A stretch of DNA of 27,231 bases from JBGVMW01 sp045125095 (GCA_045125095.1 JBGVMW010000157.1:1-27231), one strand, 5' to 3'; shown: positions 1 through 8,414, numbered from the stretch's first letter. The notes: generated by a model not told the origin, from the letters alone. Translations and numbers: made by a program.

Positions 1-139
1 AGCGGACACTAAGGCTGTAAAATACACAGCCTAAGTGCCGACGTTTTCAGAGGGTCACATATAGACGATGTAGCAAACAGCTATCTGTCACAAACAATTC
101 TGACAATTCACTACCTTGTTGGCGTTTCGCAATTACCTA
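1..139 (+). mobile_element. Palindromic MITE-like element, copy A (left part outside window)
   Basis: These 139 bases match 15923-16061 of the complete copy C without gaps and with a single substitution. The match runs from the middle of the element through the apex stem-loop to the terminal CCTA. The substitution (T to A in the right half of the apex stem) breaks one pair of that 12-bp stem, so this copy's hairpin is slightly damaged. The first ~108 bases of the element lie before the window. It sits directly upstream of the M23 peptidase gene. It has no coding capacity. Confidence 0.9.
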
Positions 140-145
140 TAAAAT
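116..145 (+). promoter_or_regulatory. Possible hybrid promoter at the right end of copy A
   Basis: TTGTTG at 116-121 lies inside the repeat. TAAAAT at 140-145 lies just outside it. They are separated by 18 bases and followed by an AAAGGA ribosome site and the ATG of the M23 peptidase. The -10 matches the sigma-A consensus at 5 of 6 positions, but the -35 only at the TTG. If real, the inserted element supplies the -35 of the downstream gene. This is an inference from sequence only. Confidence 0.3.
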
Positions 146-172
146 AATAGCATAAGAAAGGATATCAGCTTC

Positions 173-1048
173 ATGGTTCAAAAACAATTTATGCAAAAGA
201 TGGCTTGTTATCTGGTACTTGTATGTATTTTGGCTGCTCTTATTGTTGGATTAGAGGATACGATGTTTCTACTGTCAAGATATCATGCTCTCACTTCTGA
301 CCAGATATATACAGATGAATTTCGCGGGCAGATTATGGCAGAGGATGACTATCAGAAAATGTGTGAGCTTTCAAAGTCATTGGAACTTCCGTTTTCTGAT
401 ATATTAAGTGTGTTTCACTGTGCATCGGGTTTCCGAATGGAGGATGATATCATCATTGATAAAGAACATTATGAGATGTATTCAAAAGAGCTGTCAGATA
501 TGAAGAAGGGTGTCTTCAAGGAGTATCAGAATTGGTATGAACGTCTGTATGAGGAGGCGGAATATTTTCCGGTGGCATTGTCTTCCTCTCATAAACAGTA
601 TACCGTTTCTTATGAAAATTCATGGATGTTTGAGCGAACATATGGTGGTCAAAGGGGACATGAAGGTACGGATATTATGGCAGAGGTGAATGAAAGAGGT
701 CTCTACCCTATTGTAAGCATGACAGATGGTGTCGTGGAAAAAATTGGTTGGCTTCCGAAAGGCGGCTATCGGATTGGTATTCGTTCTGCTGGGGGAATTT
801 ATTACTATTATGCTCATTTAGAACGGTATGCAAAAGACTTTAAGGAGGGCGAAACGGTTCATGCCGGGGATTTGCTTGGATTTATGGGTGACAGCGGATA
901 TAGCGAGATAGAGGGAACGGTAGGTAATTTTCCTGTGCATCTTCATTTAGGAATTTATATACAGACAGATGAGGTTGAGGAATTAAGTATCAATCCATAT
1001 TGGGTATTGCGCAAGATGGAACAGGATACGCTTCAGTATGATTATTAA
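173..1048 (+). CDS. Membrane-anchored M23 (LytM-type) metallopeptidase
   Basis: This is a probable zinc-dependent peptidoglycan endopeptidase facing the outside of the cell. Residues ~10-27 form an N-terminal membrane anchor. Residues ~45-135 are a charged, mostly helical linker. The M23 fold occupies ~150-285. The zinc/catalytic motifs are intact: H163 and D167 (HEGTD), H215 (YAHL) and H256-x-H258 (HLHLG). The start is ATG with AAAGGA about 10 bases upstream; a second in-frame ATG six codons on is possible. It is followed after 67 bases by a ylbJ/spoVV homologue on the same strand. That neighbour suggests a sporulation role, as for SpoIIQ-like M23 proteins, but I cannot show it is SpoIIQ. 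A palindromic repeat lies immediately upstream and may contribute to its promoter. Confidence 0.85.
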   Translation: MVQKQFMQKMACYLVLVCILAALIVGLEDTMFLLSRYHALTSDQIYTDEFRGQIMAEDDYQKMCELSKSLELPFSDILSVFHCASGFRMEDDIIIDKEHYEMYSKELSDMKKGVFKEYQNWYERLYEEAEYFPVALSSSHKQYTVSYENSWMFERTYGGQRGHEGTDIMAEVNERGLYPIVSMTDGVVEKIGWLPKGGYRIGIRSAGGIYYYYAHLERYAKDFKEGETVHAGDLLGFMGDSGYSEIEGTVGNFPVHLHLGIYIQTDEVEELSINPYWVLRKMEQDTLQYDY

Positions 1049-1115
1049 TATAGCAGAATATGTTACTTGTTTTTTTCATAAAATGCGTTAATAAATATAA
1101 GGGATGTGAAATGAT

Positions 1116-2054
1116 GTGGTAAAGAAAATTGTGTATTCTGTTTTTGTTATAATCTTGTTCCTGTTCCTGCTCTTTTTTCCGAAAAGCGCGGTAAATGCGG
1201 CAAAGCAAGGGTTGCAATTATGGTTTTATACTGTACTGCCCACGCTACTGCCCTTTATAATTTTATCTACCATAATCCGTAAATTGCAGCTTGTACGACT
1301 GGTTACAACGCTGTTTTCACCGATAATGAAGCGGCTGTTTCCGATTAGCAACAATGGTATCTATGTTATGCTGATTGGTTTCCTATGCGGATATCCTATG
1401 GGAGCAAAAATGACAGGGGATTTTGTTCGGGATGGGGAACTGTCTGTAGAGGAAGGACAATATCTGTTGCTGTTTACCAACAATGTTAGTCCTATTTTTG
1501 TCATGAGCTTTTTAGCAGAGGATTCTCTGCATTGCAACCATCTACTACCATTTCTTTTAGGTGTGGTATATGGCGTTCCTCTGCTTATGGCACTCATATT
1601 AAGTCCATTTTATAAACATAAATGTGGTGCATTTGCACTGCCACATAAACGAGATGTACAGGAAAACGTCAATTTTAGTTGGAATGTCATTGATGAAAGC
1701 ATTGAAAATGGTCTGGTAACCATTACAAAGCTTGGTGGCTATATGATTTTATTTGCGATTATTACATGTATGCTCTCACTGCTGCCCGTTTCTGGTTGGT
1801 GTAACTTAATTCTCAACAGTTTATGTGAGATTACATGGGGAATTGGCAGTGTTTCTTCTGCCGGGATTTCTCTTACACAAAAGCTACTTCTGCTGCTTCC
1901 TGCAGTCTGTTTTGGAGGAATCTCATGCATTGCCCAGACAAACAGTATGATACAGGGAACGCAGTTGTCTATTCGCAAATACATAGTGGCAAAGGGGATG
2001 CAGTATGTGATGGCGTTGGTGATTACGAGAGGGTGTATTCCTGTGTTCGGGTAA
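1116..2054 (+). CDS. ylbJ: YlbJ/SpoVV-family sporulation membrane transporter
   Basis: This polytopic membrane protein has nucleoside-recognition (Gate) domain character. In Bacillus, YlbJ/SpoVV is needed for dipicolinic acid to cross the outer forespore membrane. Family signatures seen here are LPTLLPF (~41-47), GYPMGAK (~92-98) and TNNVSPIF (~121-128). Hydrophobic segments cover most of the chain, including one at the N-terminus (~5-22). At 312 residues it is shorter than the roughly 400-residue Bacillus protein. The start is a GTG: the nearby ATGs at 1111 and 1114 are in a frame that stops within a few codons. A weak AAGGG site precedes it. It probably shares a transcript with the M23 peptidase. 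In Bacillus, ylbJ adjoins rsmD-coaD; here those genes lie just beyond it on the opposite strand, so the cluster is rearranged but recognisable. Confidence 0.85.
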   Translation: MVKKIVYSVFVIILFLFLLFFPKSAVNAAKQGLQLWFYTVLPTLLPFIILSTIIRKLQLVRLVTTLFSPIMKRLFPISNNGIYVMLIGFLCGYPMGAKMTGDFVRDGELSVEEGQYLLLFTNNVSPIFVMSFLAEDSLHCNHLLPFLLGVVYGVPLLMALILSPFYKHKCGAFALPHKRDVQENVNFSWNVIDESIENGLVTITKLGGYMILFAIITCMLSLLPVSGWCNLILNSLCEITWGIGSVSSAGISLTQKLLLLLPAVCFGGISCIAQTNSMIQGTQLSIRKYIVAKGMQYVMALVITRGCIPVFG

Positions 2055-2098
2055 ACTTTTGCCGGAAGATCTCTTTGAAAAGGGAACCAAAGCAATGT

Positions 2099-2194
2099 CT
2101 AAAATCTCCTATGCTTTGCAATGATGGCAAGAATATCATTACCATATTTTTGCACCTTCACTTCTCCAAAACCTGCCACCTTTAGTCCATTCTG
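2099..2194 (-). pseudogene. Remnant of an HRDC/RecQ-type helicase C-terminus
   Basis: Between the convergent ylbJ and coiled-coil genes, the minus strand is open for about 31 codons and ends in TAG. The translation contains LKVAGFGEVKVQKYGNDIL. This strongly resembles the helix-hairpin-helix-like end of HRDC domains of RecQ-type helicases (pattern: hydrophobic-x-GxGxxKxxKYG-x-x-hydrophobic-hydrophobic). There is no start codon or ribosome site, and a TGA closes the frame just upstream. A one-base shift upstream would read on as NEFDRMD, consistent with a frameshifted relic. I interpret it as the decayed tail of a lost helicase gene. The helicase identity is inferred from a short motif. Confidence 0.5.
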
Positions 2195-2216
2195 TCAAAT
2201 TCATTACAATAAAAAA

Positions 2217-2858
2217 TTACACTTCTTCAGGAAGCTCAGGTAGTTCTCCGGTGATTGGCTGAACATCAAGTTGTGGTTCTTCTGGTTCCTCCGCTACTGT
2301 TGTTGGTTCCGGTTCATCATCAGCACGCAACTCATTGCGGTTCTCCACAACCGTGTCATAAGCCTTCTGTAGCTCGGTAATCAGATTCGTATATCTGGCA
2401 GAGGCAGAATCTGCTGTCTGTGCAATGATATGTTGCACATTACTTAACAAATCATCTGTGTACTGCATGGCACCTAAGCGAATATTGTTTGCGTCTACAG
2501 TTGCATCATCAATGATGGACTGCGCCTGAAGAGTGGCTTCATCTACAATTGCCTGTGCCTGTGCATAAGCCTGCTGCATGACTTCGCTCTCACTGATTAA
2601 ATTGTTGGTCTGGTCTGCCGCATCCTGTAACATAGCATCGGCTTTTGCTTTTGCGTCCTCAATGATAGCATCGCGGTTTGAGATTATTTTCTGGAATCTG
2701 CGGATCTCATCTGGTGTCTTCACACGAAGTTGCTCTATGTAATTGTCAATAATATCTTTTTCAACTATAATTTTAGAATTCCCGGATAAAGGTTGAAATT
2801 TACATCCAGAGATATAATCGTCTAATTCATCAATCATCTCTTCTATTTTACTGCTCAT
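2217..2858 (-). CDS. Coiled-coil protein of unknown function, downstream of coaD
   Basis: This 213-residue soluble protein has a long alpha-helical, Ala/Gln/Asp-rich middle (~55-175) that resembles a coiled coil such as the stalk (b/E/H-like) subunits of rotary ATPases or DivIVA-like scaffolds. A Pro/Glu-rich acidic tail follows (~177-213). No catalytic motif or membrane segment is visible. The start ATG has a strong AGGAGG site. It follows coaD with a 38-base gap on the same strand, so it is probably the last gene of the rsmD-coaD transcript. Automatic annotation might call it an ATPase subunit because of low-complexity helical similarity. I would not assign that function. A role as a structural or division-associated scaffold is possible but unsupported. 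Confidence 0.7.
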   Translation of the reverse strand: MSSKIEEMIDELDDYISGCKFQPLSGNSKIIVEKDIIDNYIEQLRVKTPDEIRRFQKIISNRDAIIEDAKAKADAMLQDAADQTNNLISESEVMQQAYAQAQAIVDEATLQAQSIIDDATVDANNIRLGAMQYTDDLLSNVQHIIAQTADSASARYTNLITELQKAYDTVVENRNELRADDEPEPTTVAEEPEEPQLDVQPITGELPELPEEV

Positions 2859-2896
2859 GTTGTATCCTCCTAATGTTCAAGTTCATGCAGAGCATA

Positions 2897-3385
2897 CTAA
2901 TGTATGTTATACTTGAATTTTTCTTCTACTTTATTTTTTACATATGCTGGCACAAAGTCAGATATATCACCGCCAAAGGAAGCAATCTCTCTCACGGTGG
3001 TAGAACTTACATAAGAATACTGTACATTTGTTGTCAGGAACATGGTATCTACGTCCGGTTCCAATGCATGGTTCGTTTGTGCAATCTGTAACTCATATTC
3101 AAAATCAGATATGGCGCGTAAACCACGTACTACAATATTAGCTTTCATTTGTTTTGCAAATTCTACTAAAAGTCCGTCAAATGCAACGACAGACACATTT
3201 TCTAAATCCTTCGTAACCTCAGCTATCATATTAACACGTTCTTCCGCAGAAAACAACGGCTTTTTGCTTTTATTAATTAAAACGCCGATAACTACTTGGT
3301 CAAACATTCGTGAGGAACGTTTGATTATATCAAGATGTCCATAAGTAACCGGGTCAAAACTTCCCGGATAAATTGCGGTACTCAT
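2897..3385 (-). CDS. coaD: Phosphopantetheine adenylyltransferase
   Basis: This enzyme transfers AMP from ATP to 4'-phosphopantetheine, giving dephospho-CoA, the penultimate step of coenzyme A synthesis in the cytoplasm. The 162-residue length is typical. The nucleotidyltransferase signature is clear: PGSFDPVTYGH at ~7-17 with the T-x-G-H motif, VVRGLRAISDFEYE in the middle (substrate-binding Arg), and the VSSTTVRE (ISSxxxR-type) motif near residue 130. The start codon overlaps the stop of rsmD as TAATG. A ribosome site (AAGGAG) lies inside the rsmD end, indicating translational coupling. The rsmD-coaD order is conserved in Firmicutes. Confidence 0.97.
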   Translation of the reverse strand: MSTAIYPGSFDPVTYGHLDIIKRSSRMFDQVVIGVLINKSKKPLFSAEERVNMIAEVTKDLENVSVVAFDGLLVEFAKQMKANIVVRGLRAISDFEYELQIAQTNHALEPDVDTMFLTTNVQYSYVSSTTVREIASFGGDISDFVPAYVKNKVEEKFKYNIH

Positions 3386-3948
3386 TACTTATTGTTCTCC
3401 TTCTTGCGCACAAAAATATGCTTATTTGTCTTATAGTTTTTTGTTTTGTAAAGTTCAAATCCTAAAGCATCCAGATAGGGAAATTCATCTTCCAGGGAGG
3501 CTTCGATTATAATTACAGTATCCTCTGTTACAATATCAGAATCTTTCAGGCAAGTCAATACAGCTTCCTCCAATCCTTTTTTGTAAGGGGGATCCATGAA
3601 TATATAATCGAAAGGCTCACTGCCTTCTAAGTGGCGAATGCCACTTACACAGTCACAGACCATTACCTGAGCATCCTCCTTTAATCTCGTAAAGGCAAGA
3701 TTTTCTTCAATACAGGCAGCAGCTTTTCTGTTGTTTTCAATGAAAACAGCAGAGGACGCGCCTCTGCTTAACGCTTCAATGCCTATGGCACCACTGCCAC
3801 TGAATAAATCAAGGAAGCGGCACATAGGAAGCTTTGGCTGCAACATGTTAAATAAGGTTTCTTTGATACGGTCTGTAGTTGGTCTTGTGTCAAGACCCTC
3901 TATTGTTTTTAATGGCAGACTTCTTGCCTTACCTGCTATTACACGCAT
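3385..3948 (-). CDS. rsmD: 16S rRNA (guanine-966-N2)-methyltransferase RsmD
   Basis: This SAM-dependent methyltransferase modifies G966 (E. coli numbering) of 16S rRNA in the small subunit. The N-terminal MRVIAGKARS is typical of the family. The SAM-binding motif I, FLDLFSGSGAIGIEALSRGA (~45-64), is followed by an acidic motif II (FIEN). The catalytic DPPY is at 119-122. The length of 187 residues is normal. The ATG has a GGAG site 7 bases upstream and lies 22 bases after parC, so it is likely co-transcribed with parE-parC. Its stop overlaps the coaD start by one base. Confidence 0.95.
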   Translation of the reverse strand: MRVIAGKARSLPLKTIEGLDTRPTTDRIKETLFNMLQPKLPMCRFLDLFSGSGAIGIEALSRGASSAVFIENNRKAAACIEENLAFTRLKEDAQVMVCDCVSGIRHLEGSEPFDYIFMDPPYKKGLEEAVLTCLKDSDIVTEDTVIIIEASLEDEFPYLDALGFELYKTKNYKTNKHIFVRKKENNK

Positions 3949-3970
3949 AAGTTACTCCAATCTGCGCCGG

Positions 3971-6205
3971 TTATTTTGGCCGGCTGCCTTTCATATCTCT
4001 TTTTCCACTGCGAAGTTTTTCTAAGATTACTTCCTTATCCTGATAAGTAATGGTAGTTTCCCCATCTGGCTTTAATAAATACATATCTTCCACGTTGTCT
4101 TTGGCAGAAAGCTTCATACCTCGAACACCTACTGCCCCCTTCTTCTTTTCAGGAACTTCCTCTAATGGGAAACGAAGGAAAATACCATCTTTTGTACGGA
4201 GGGCAAGGTGTGTATGTTCATCAATAAGTCCAACAAATACCAGTAAATCGTCCTCTGCTAATTTTGTTGCGGCAACGGTACGCTTGCTTACATCGAATTC
4301 GGAACCGCTTACCTGCTTTATCATGGATTGTGAAGTACCAAATACAAGGGTTCCTGTTTTTAATTGTTTCATAGCGAACAAGCCTACAATACGTTCCTGG
4401 TCACTGGTAAAATTACTGAGATTGTCAACAGGTGTTCCTTTATCACGGAATTTCCCATAAGGAATGTCCAATACCTTTATGGTATGCATTTTTCCAGTAT
4501 CGGTAAATAAACACAAACGGTCTGTATTCATACAGCTTATCACATATTTATTCTCTGTATCTGCTGCTTCTTTGTTTCGTTCGTAAGTTACGGTATCAAT
4601 AGAGCGGGTATAGCCAAAACGATCCATGAGAATAACAACAGGCTGTTCCTCAATAGCTTTCTCCTCGAATACCACAGCAGCTGCATTTTCAATGGCTGTC
4701 TTTCTTGGCTGGCTGTATGCCTTTTTTACGTTATCTAACTCCTTCATAATCAACTTTGTCATAGAAGAATGATTATTTAACAAGTCCTCGTAATGGGCAA
4801 TGTTTTTTAGAGTATCCTCATACTCTTTATTAAGTGCCTCGATTTCTAGGCCAATCAGTTTATAAAGACGCATTTCCAGGATAGCGGAAGCCTGCCGCTC
4901 TGTAAAGGCAAGTTTGGAAGCCTGTTTTTCGGAAGCCTTTGACTTGAAGCGGATAGCATCTGTTTTACCTTCTGTCAGACATGCCTTCGCATCCTTGATA
5001 TTGCGGCTTCCACGAAGAATTTCGATAATTAAATCAATGACGTCACAGGCAGCGATTAAACCTTCCTGAATCTCTTTTTTATCTAATTCTTTCTTTAATA
5101 GGGTGCTGTATTTTCTACCGTTTACTTCATAAAGAAAATCAGCATGATGTCTGATAATATCTTTTAACCCTAAGGTTTCCGGCTTGCCATCGGCAACGGC
5201 TAACATATTCACACCAAAAGTATCTTCTAACTTTGTTTTCTTATAGAGCATGTTAATCAAATGCTCAGTATCGGCATTTTTCTTTAATTCTAAGACAATG
5301 CGGATGCCATCCTTTGAGGATTGGTTGGAAATATCTACGATATCCGTTGTCTTTCTGGTTTCTACCAGATTACCAATGTCATTTAAGAATTTACCAATGT
5401 TTAAGCCAATCATGGTGTAAGGAATCTCGGTGATGACTAACTTGTCCTTGCCGCCTTTTCCATGTTCAATCTCTACTTTACCCCGGATTTTGATTTTACC
5501 GGTACCTGTTTCATAAATGGAAGGAAGTTCATCCTTATTTACCACGATACCGCCTGTTGGAAAATCAGGTCCTTTCACATACTGCATTAAATCTGAAGTG
5601 GAAATATCCGGGTTTTTTAAGTAAGCTTTTTCTGCATCAATTATTTCACCTAAATTGTGTGGAGGAATGCTGGTTGCCATACCAACAGCAATACCTTCTG
5701 CTCCATTCAGCAACAGATTCGGTACGCGTACCGGTAGTACCACAGGTTCTTTTTCTGTCTCATCAAAATTAGGCTGATAATCAATGACATCTTTGTCTAA
5801 ATCCTGTAAGAAAGCCTCCTGCGTAATCTGCTTTAAACGGGCTTCTGTATAACGCATGGCAGCAGCACCATCTCCTTCGATGGAACCAAAGTTACCATGA
5901 CCATCTACAAGAGCCATCCCTTTTTTGAAATCCTGTGCCATAACAACTAAGGCTTCGTATATGGAGCTATCACCATGGGGATGGTACTTACCCATGGTAT
6001 CACCTACGATACGGGCGCATTTACGGTATGGTCTGTCATAGCGAATGCCCAATTCATACATGTCATATAAGGTTCTGCGTTGAACCGGCTTTAATCCATC
6101 TCTCACATCCGGCAGCGCACGTGCAATGATAACACTCATGGCATAGTCAATATAGGATTTCTGCATGATGTCAGAATATTCTGTTTTTATAATTTGTTCG
6201 TCCAT
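3971..6205 (-). CDS. parC: DNA topoisomerase IV subunit A (ParC-type)
   Basis: This is the DNA breakage-reunion subunit of a type IIA topoisomerase, which decatenates chromosomes with ParE. The catalytic tyrosine is Y119 in AAMRYTEARL. The quinolone-determining region reads HPHGDSSIYE with S80 and E84, the same numbering as E. coli ParC and with no known resistance substitution. The C-terminal beta-pinwheel (~500-744) has no QRRGGKG-type GyrA box, only a divergent KFRDKGTP stretch in its place, which favours ParC over GyrA. At 744 residues it is slightly shorter than usual GyrA. AGAGGA precedes the ATG. The gene follows parE after 121 bases. Calling it GyrA cannot be excluded without the genome's other pair. 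Confidence 0.85.
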   Translation of the reverse strand: MDEQIIKTEYSDIMQKSYIDYAMSVIIARALPDVRDGLKPVQRRTLYDMYELGIRYDRPYRKCARIVGDTMGKYHPHGDSSIYEALVVMAQDFKKGMALVDGHGNFGSIEGDGAAAMRYTEARLKQITQEAFLQDLDKDVIDYQPNFDETEKEPVVLPVRVPNLLLNGAEGIAVGMATSIPPHNLGEIIDAEKAYLKNPDISTSDLMQYVKGPDFPTGGIVVNKDELPSIYETGTGKIKIRGKVEIEHGKGGKDKLVITEIPYTMIGLNIGKFLNDIGNLVETRKTTDIVDISNQSSKDGIRIVLELKKNADTEHLINMLYKKTKLEDTFGVNMLAVADGKPETLGLKDIIRHHADFLYEVNGRKYSTLLKKELDKKEIQEGLIAACDVIDLIIEILRGSRNIKDAKACLTEGKTDAIRFKSKASEKQASKLAFTERQASAILEMRLYKLIGLEIEALNKEYEDTLKNIAHYEDLLNNHSSMTKLIMKELDNVKKAYSQPRKTAIENAAAVVFEEKAIEEQPVVILMDRFGYTRSIDTVTYERNKEAADTENKYVISCMNTDRLCLFTDTGKMHTIKVLDIPYGKFRDKGTPVDNLSNFTSDQERIVGLFAMKQLKTGTLVFGTSQSMIKQVSGSEFDVSKRTVAATKLAEDDLLVFVGLIDEHTHLALRTKDGIFLRFPLEEVPEKKKGAVGVRGMKLSAKDNVEDMYLLKPDGETTITYQDKEVILEKLRSGKRDMKGSRPK

Positions 6206-6326
6206 GTTTTCCTCTCATTCTGCCATATTAATGGCATTTTAATTAAAAGGAATTAATATCCTCTATTTCTGTGAAATTGGGTAACTGTTCAGCACCTCAT
6301 ATTTCGAAACGTTATATCAGTAATGT

Positions 6327-8249
6327 TTATATATCAAGTTCGGCATCTCTTGCATGTTTATAAATAAATGCTTTACGCGGCGGTACATCTGTCCCCATAA
6401 GCATTTCTGTTACATCTGATGCCATGCGGGCATCTTCGATTTCTATTTGCTTTAAGATTCTGGTTTCCGGATTCAGTGTAGTTTCCCATAACTGGTCAGC
6501 ATCCATCTCACCCAGACCTTTGTATCGCTGTAAATTAAAAGGACCTTTGTGACGCTTACGGTACTGCTCTAATGCTTTGTCATCGTATAAGTATTCCTCT
6601 TGTCCTTTTGCAGGCATTGCCTTATAAAGAGGCGGCATTGCAATGTACACATGACCTTCGTAGATGAGTTCCGGCATAAAACGGTAAAATAATGTAAGTA
6701 ACAAGGTGGAAATATGAGCACCATCCACATCGGCATCGGCCATAATTACAATTTTATTATAACGAAGTTTCGTGATATCAAAATCATTTCCATAACCCTC
6801 GGAAAAACCGCAGCCAAAGGCATTAATCATTGTTTTTATTTCTGCATTGGCAAGCACTTTATCGATACTTGCTTTTTCTACATTCAAAATTTTACCACGG
6901 ATTGGTAAAATTGCCTGAAATTCTCTGTTTCTTGCAGACTTGGCAGAACCACCGGCAGAATCTCCCTCTACGATAAAGATTTCGCATTTGGAAGCATCAC
7001 GACTCTCGCAGTTGGCAAGCTTTCCGTTAGAATCAAAAGAAAATTTTGGTTTCGATAACATATTTGTTTTTGCTTTTTCTTCTGTCTTACGGATTTTTGC
7101 TGCTTTTTCAGCACAGGCAAGAACCGATTTTAAGGTTTCAAGATTGCGGTCAAAATAACGCTGGATTTCATCGCCGACAACCTTATTGACTGCTTTGGCG
7201 GCATCCTGATTGTCTAACTTTGTCTTGGTCTGTCCTTCAAATCGTGGATCCGGGTGTTTAATGGACACAACAGCTGTCATACCGTTACGAATATCTGCTC
7301 CTGTAAAATTTGTATCCTTTTCTTTCAGAATTCCAAGCTCTCGCGCATAAGAGTTTAATACTGTGGTAAACACTGTTTTGAAACCTGTTAAATGAGTACC
7401 ACCTTCTGCGTTGTATATGTTATTACAGAAGCCAAGTACATTTTCGTGAAATTCATTTACATATTGAAATGCAGCATCCACCTCTATACCATCGGCTTCA
7501 CCGTGAATAAATACAGCATCATGTACGGCTTCTTTATGTTTGTTTAAATCTTGTACAAATCCAATGATTCCGGCTTCCTCATGGAATTCTAAGTGTTCCG
7601 GTTCAGCTCCACGTAAATCATCAAATATAATCGTAAGCTTTGGATTTAAGTATGCAGTTTCATGCAGTCGGGATTTGATTTCTTCTTCTCGGAAACGTGT
7701 CTTTTCAAATATCGTGTCATCTGGCAGAAAATTGATAATGGTTCCTGTCTCTCTTGTTTTTCCAACGGTTGGTAAAAGTCCATCTACCAGTTCTACCACT
7801 GGAATGCCACGTTCATACCGGTCATGATGAATATAGCCATCTCTTTTTACCTTAATATCCAGATAAGTAGACAACGCATTTACAACAGAAGAACCTACAC
7901 CATGAAGACCACCGCTTGTCTTATACACGGAATTGTCAAATTTACCGCCTGCGTGCAATGTAGTAAACACCAGACGTTCAGCACTGATACCTTTTTCATG
8001 CATATCTACCGGTATTCCTCTTCCATTATCTGCAACGGTTGCAGAACCATCTTTTTCTAATGTGACATGTATTATTGAGCAGTGACCTGCCAAATGTTCG
8101 TCAACAGAATTATCAACAATTTCATAGATTAGATGATTCAGACCTTTTGTTGTTACGCTGCCAATATACATACCAGGTCTTTTTCGAACTGCTTCTAATC
8201 CTTCTAAAACCGCAATATTCTGCGCTCCATATGTTTCTTTTTTTGCCAT
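6327..8249 (-). CDS. parE: DNA topoisomerase IV subunit B (ParE-type)
   Basis: This is the ATPase subunit that pairs with the downstream ParC. The GHKL ATPase domain has EIVDNSVDE (~43-51), DNGRGIP (74-80) and YKTSGGLHGVG (~109-119). The Thr-Ser in this last motif is the form common in Gram-positive ParE, whereas GyrB normally has Val-Ser. The TOPRIM domain shows EGDSAGG (428-434), the metal-binding DADVDG (505-510) and a late RYKGLGEMD. The 640-residue length is normal. The ATG has GAGGG 7 bases upstream and a good sigma-A promoter about 37 bases upstream. It starts the transcript that probably continues through parC, rsmD and coaD. Confidence 0.88.
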   Translation of the reverse strand: MAKKETYGAQNIAVLEGLEAVRKRPGMYIGSVTTKGLNHLIYEIVDNSVDEHLAGHCSIIHVTLEKDGSATVADNGRGIPVDMHEKGISAERLVFTTLHAGGKFDNSVYKTSGGLHGVGSSVVNALSTYLDIKVKRDGYIHHDRYERGIPVVELVDGLLPTVGKTRETGTIINFLPDDTIFEKTRFREEEIKSRLHETAYLNPKLTIIFDDLRGAEPEHLEFHEEAGIIGFVQDLNKHKEAVHDAVFIHGEADGIEVDAAFQYVNEFHENVLGFCNNIYNAEGGTHLTGFKTVFTTVLNSYARELGILKEKDTNFTGADIRNGMTAVVSIKHPDPRFEGQTKTKLDNQDAAKAVNKVVGDEIQRYFDRNLETLKSVLACAEKAAKIRKTEEKAKTNMLSKPKFSFDSNGKLANCESRDASKCEIFIVEGDSAGGSAKSARNREFQAILPIRGKILNVEKASIDKVLANAEIKTMINAFGCGFSEGYGNDFDITKLRYNKIVIMADADVDGAHISTLLLTLFYRFMPELIYEGHVYIAMPPLYKAMPAKGQEEYLYDDKALEQYRKRHKGPFNLQRYKGLGEMDADQLWETTLNPETRILKQIEIEDARMASDVTEMLMGTDVPPRKAFIYKHARDAELDI

Positions 8250-8285
8250 AACGGTTCCCTCTCTAAAACATTAAAATTATTTTTT

Positions 8286-8314
8286 ATCATAGCAGACTTG
8301 GCTTGAAAATGCAA
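8286..8314 (-). promoter_or_regulatory. Sigma-A promoter of parE
   Basis: On the minus strand TTGCAT (8309-8314) and TATGAT (8286-8291) are separated by exactly 17 bases. They lie just downstream of the SASP terminator and upstream of parE. Each hexamer differs from consensus by one or two bases. The expected transcript start is near 8279, giving a leader of about 30 bases. Confidence 0.7.
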
Positions 8315-8356
8315 ACATATTTTTGTTTTTATGTATTGCGAATCTGGTACATAAAC

Positions 8357-8385
8357 AGGGACTATAGCATGAAACTATAGTCCCT
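8357..8385 (-). terminator. Rho-independent-type hairpin after the SASP gene
   Basis: A perfect 11-bp inverted repeat, AGGGACTATAG / CTATAGTCCCT, encloses a 7-base loop. It lies 30 bases after the SASP stop and before the parE promoter. The following minus-strand tract (GTTTATG) is only moderately T-rich. It separates the spore gene from parE. Confidence 0.65.
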
Positions 8386-8414
8386 TAAAGTTCCTATTTT
8401 CCTATCTGGGATGA

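Noticed and set aside
990..1217. Minus-strand 75-codon frame in the M23-ylbJ gap
   Set aside because: It overlaps both flanking genes, with no ribosome site and no family pattern.
1835..2185. Plus-strand 116-codon frame overlapping the end of ylbJ
   Set aside because: It overlaps ylbJ in another frame, has no family features, and its 3' half covers the antisense of the helicase relic.
2055..2216. Bidirectional terminator between ylbJ and the coiled-coil gene
   Set aside because: Only a 7-bp CAAAGCA / TGCTTTG repeat with a long loop and no T-run is present, which is not convincing.
4050..4460. Plus-strand 136-codon open frame antisense to parC
   Set aside because: It lies wholly within the well-supported parC, has no ribosome site and a Ser/Arg-rich composition typical of antisense shadows. 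The same applies to 10030-10500, 25663-26073 and similar frames.
6218..6270. Short inverted repeats (TGCCAT / ATGGCA, ATATTAAT / ATTAATAT) between parE and parC
   Set aside because: They are short, AT-rich and lack a U-tract, so a terminator separating parE from parC is not supported.
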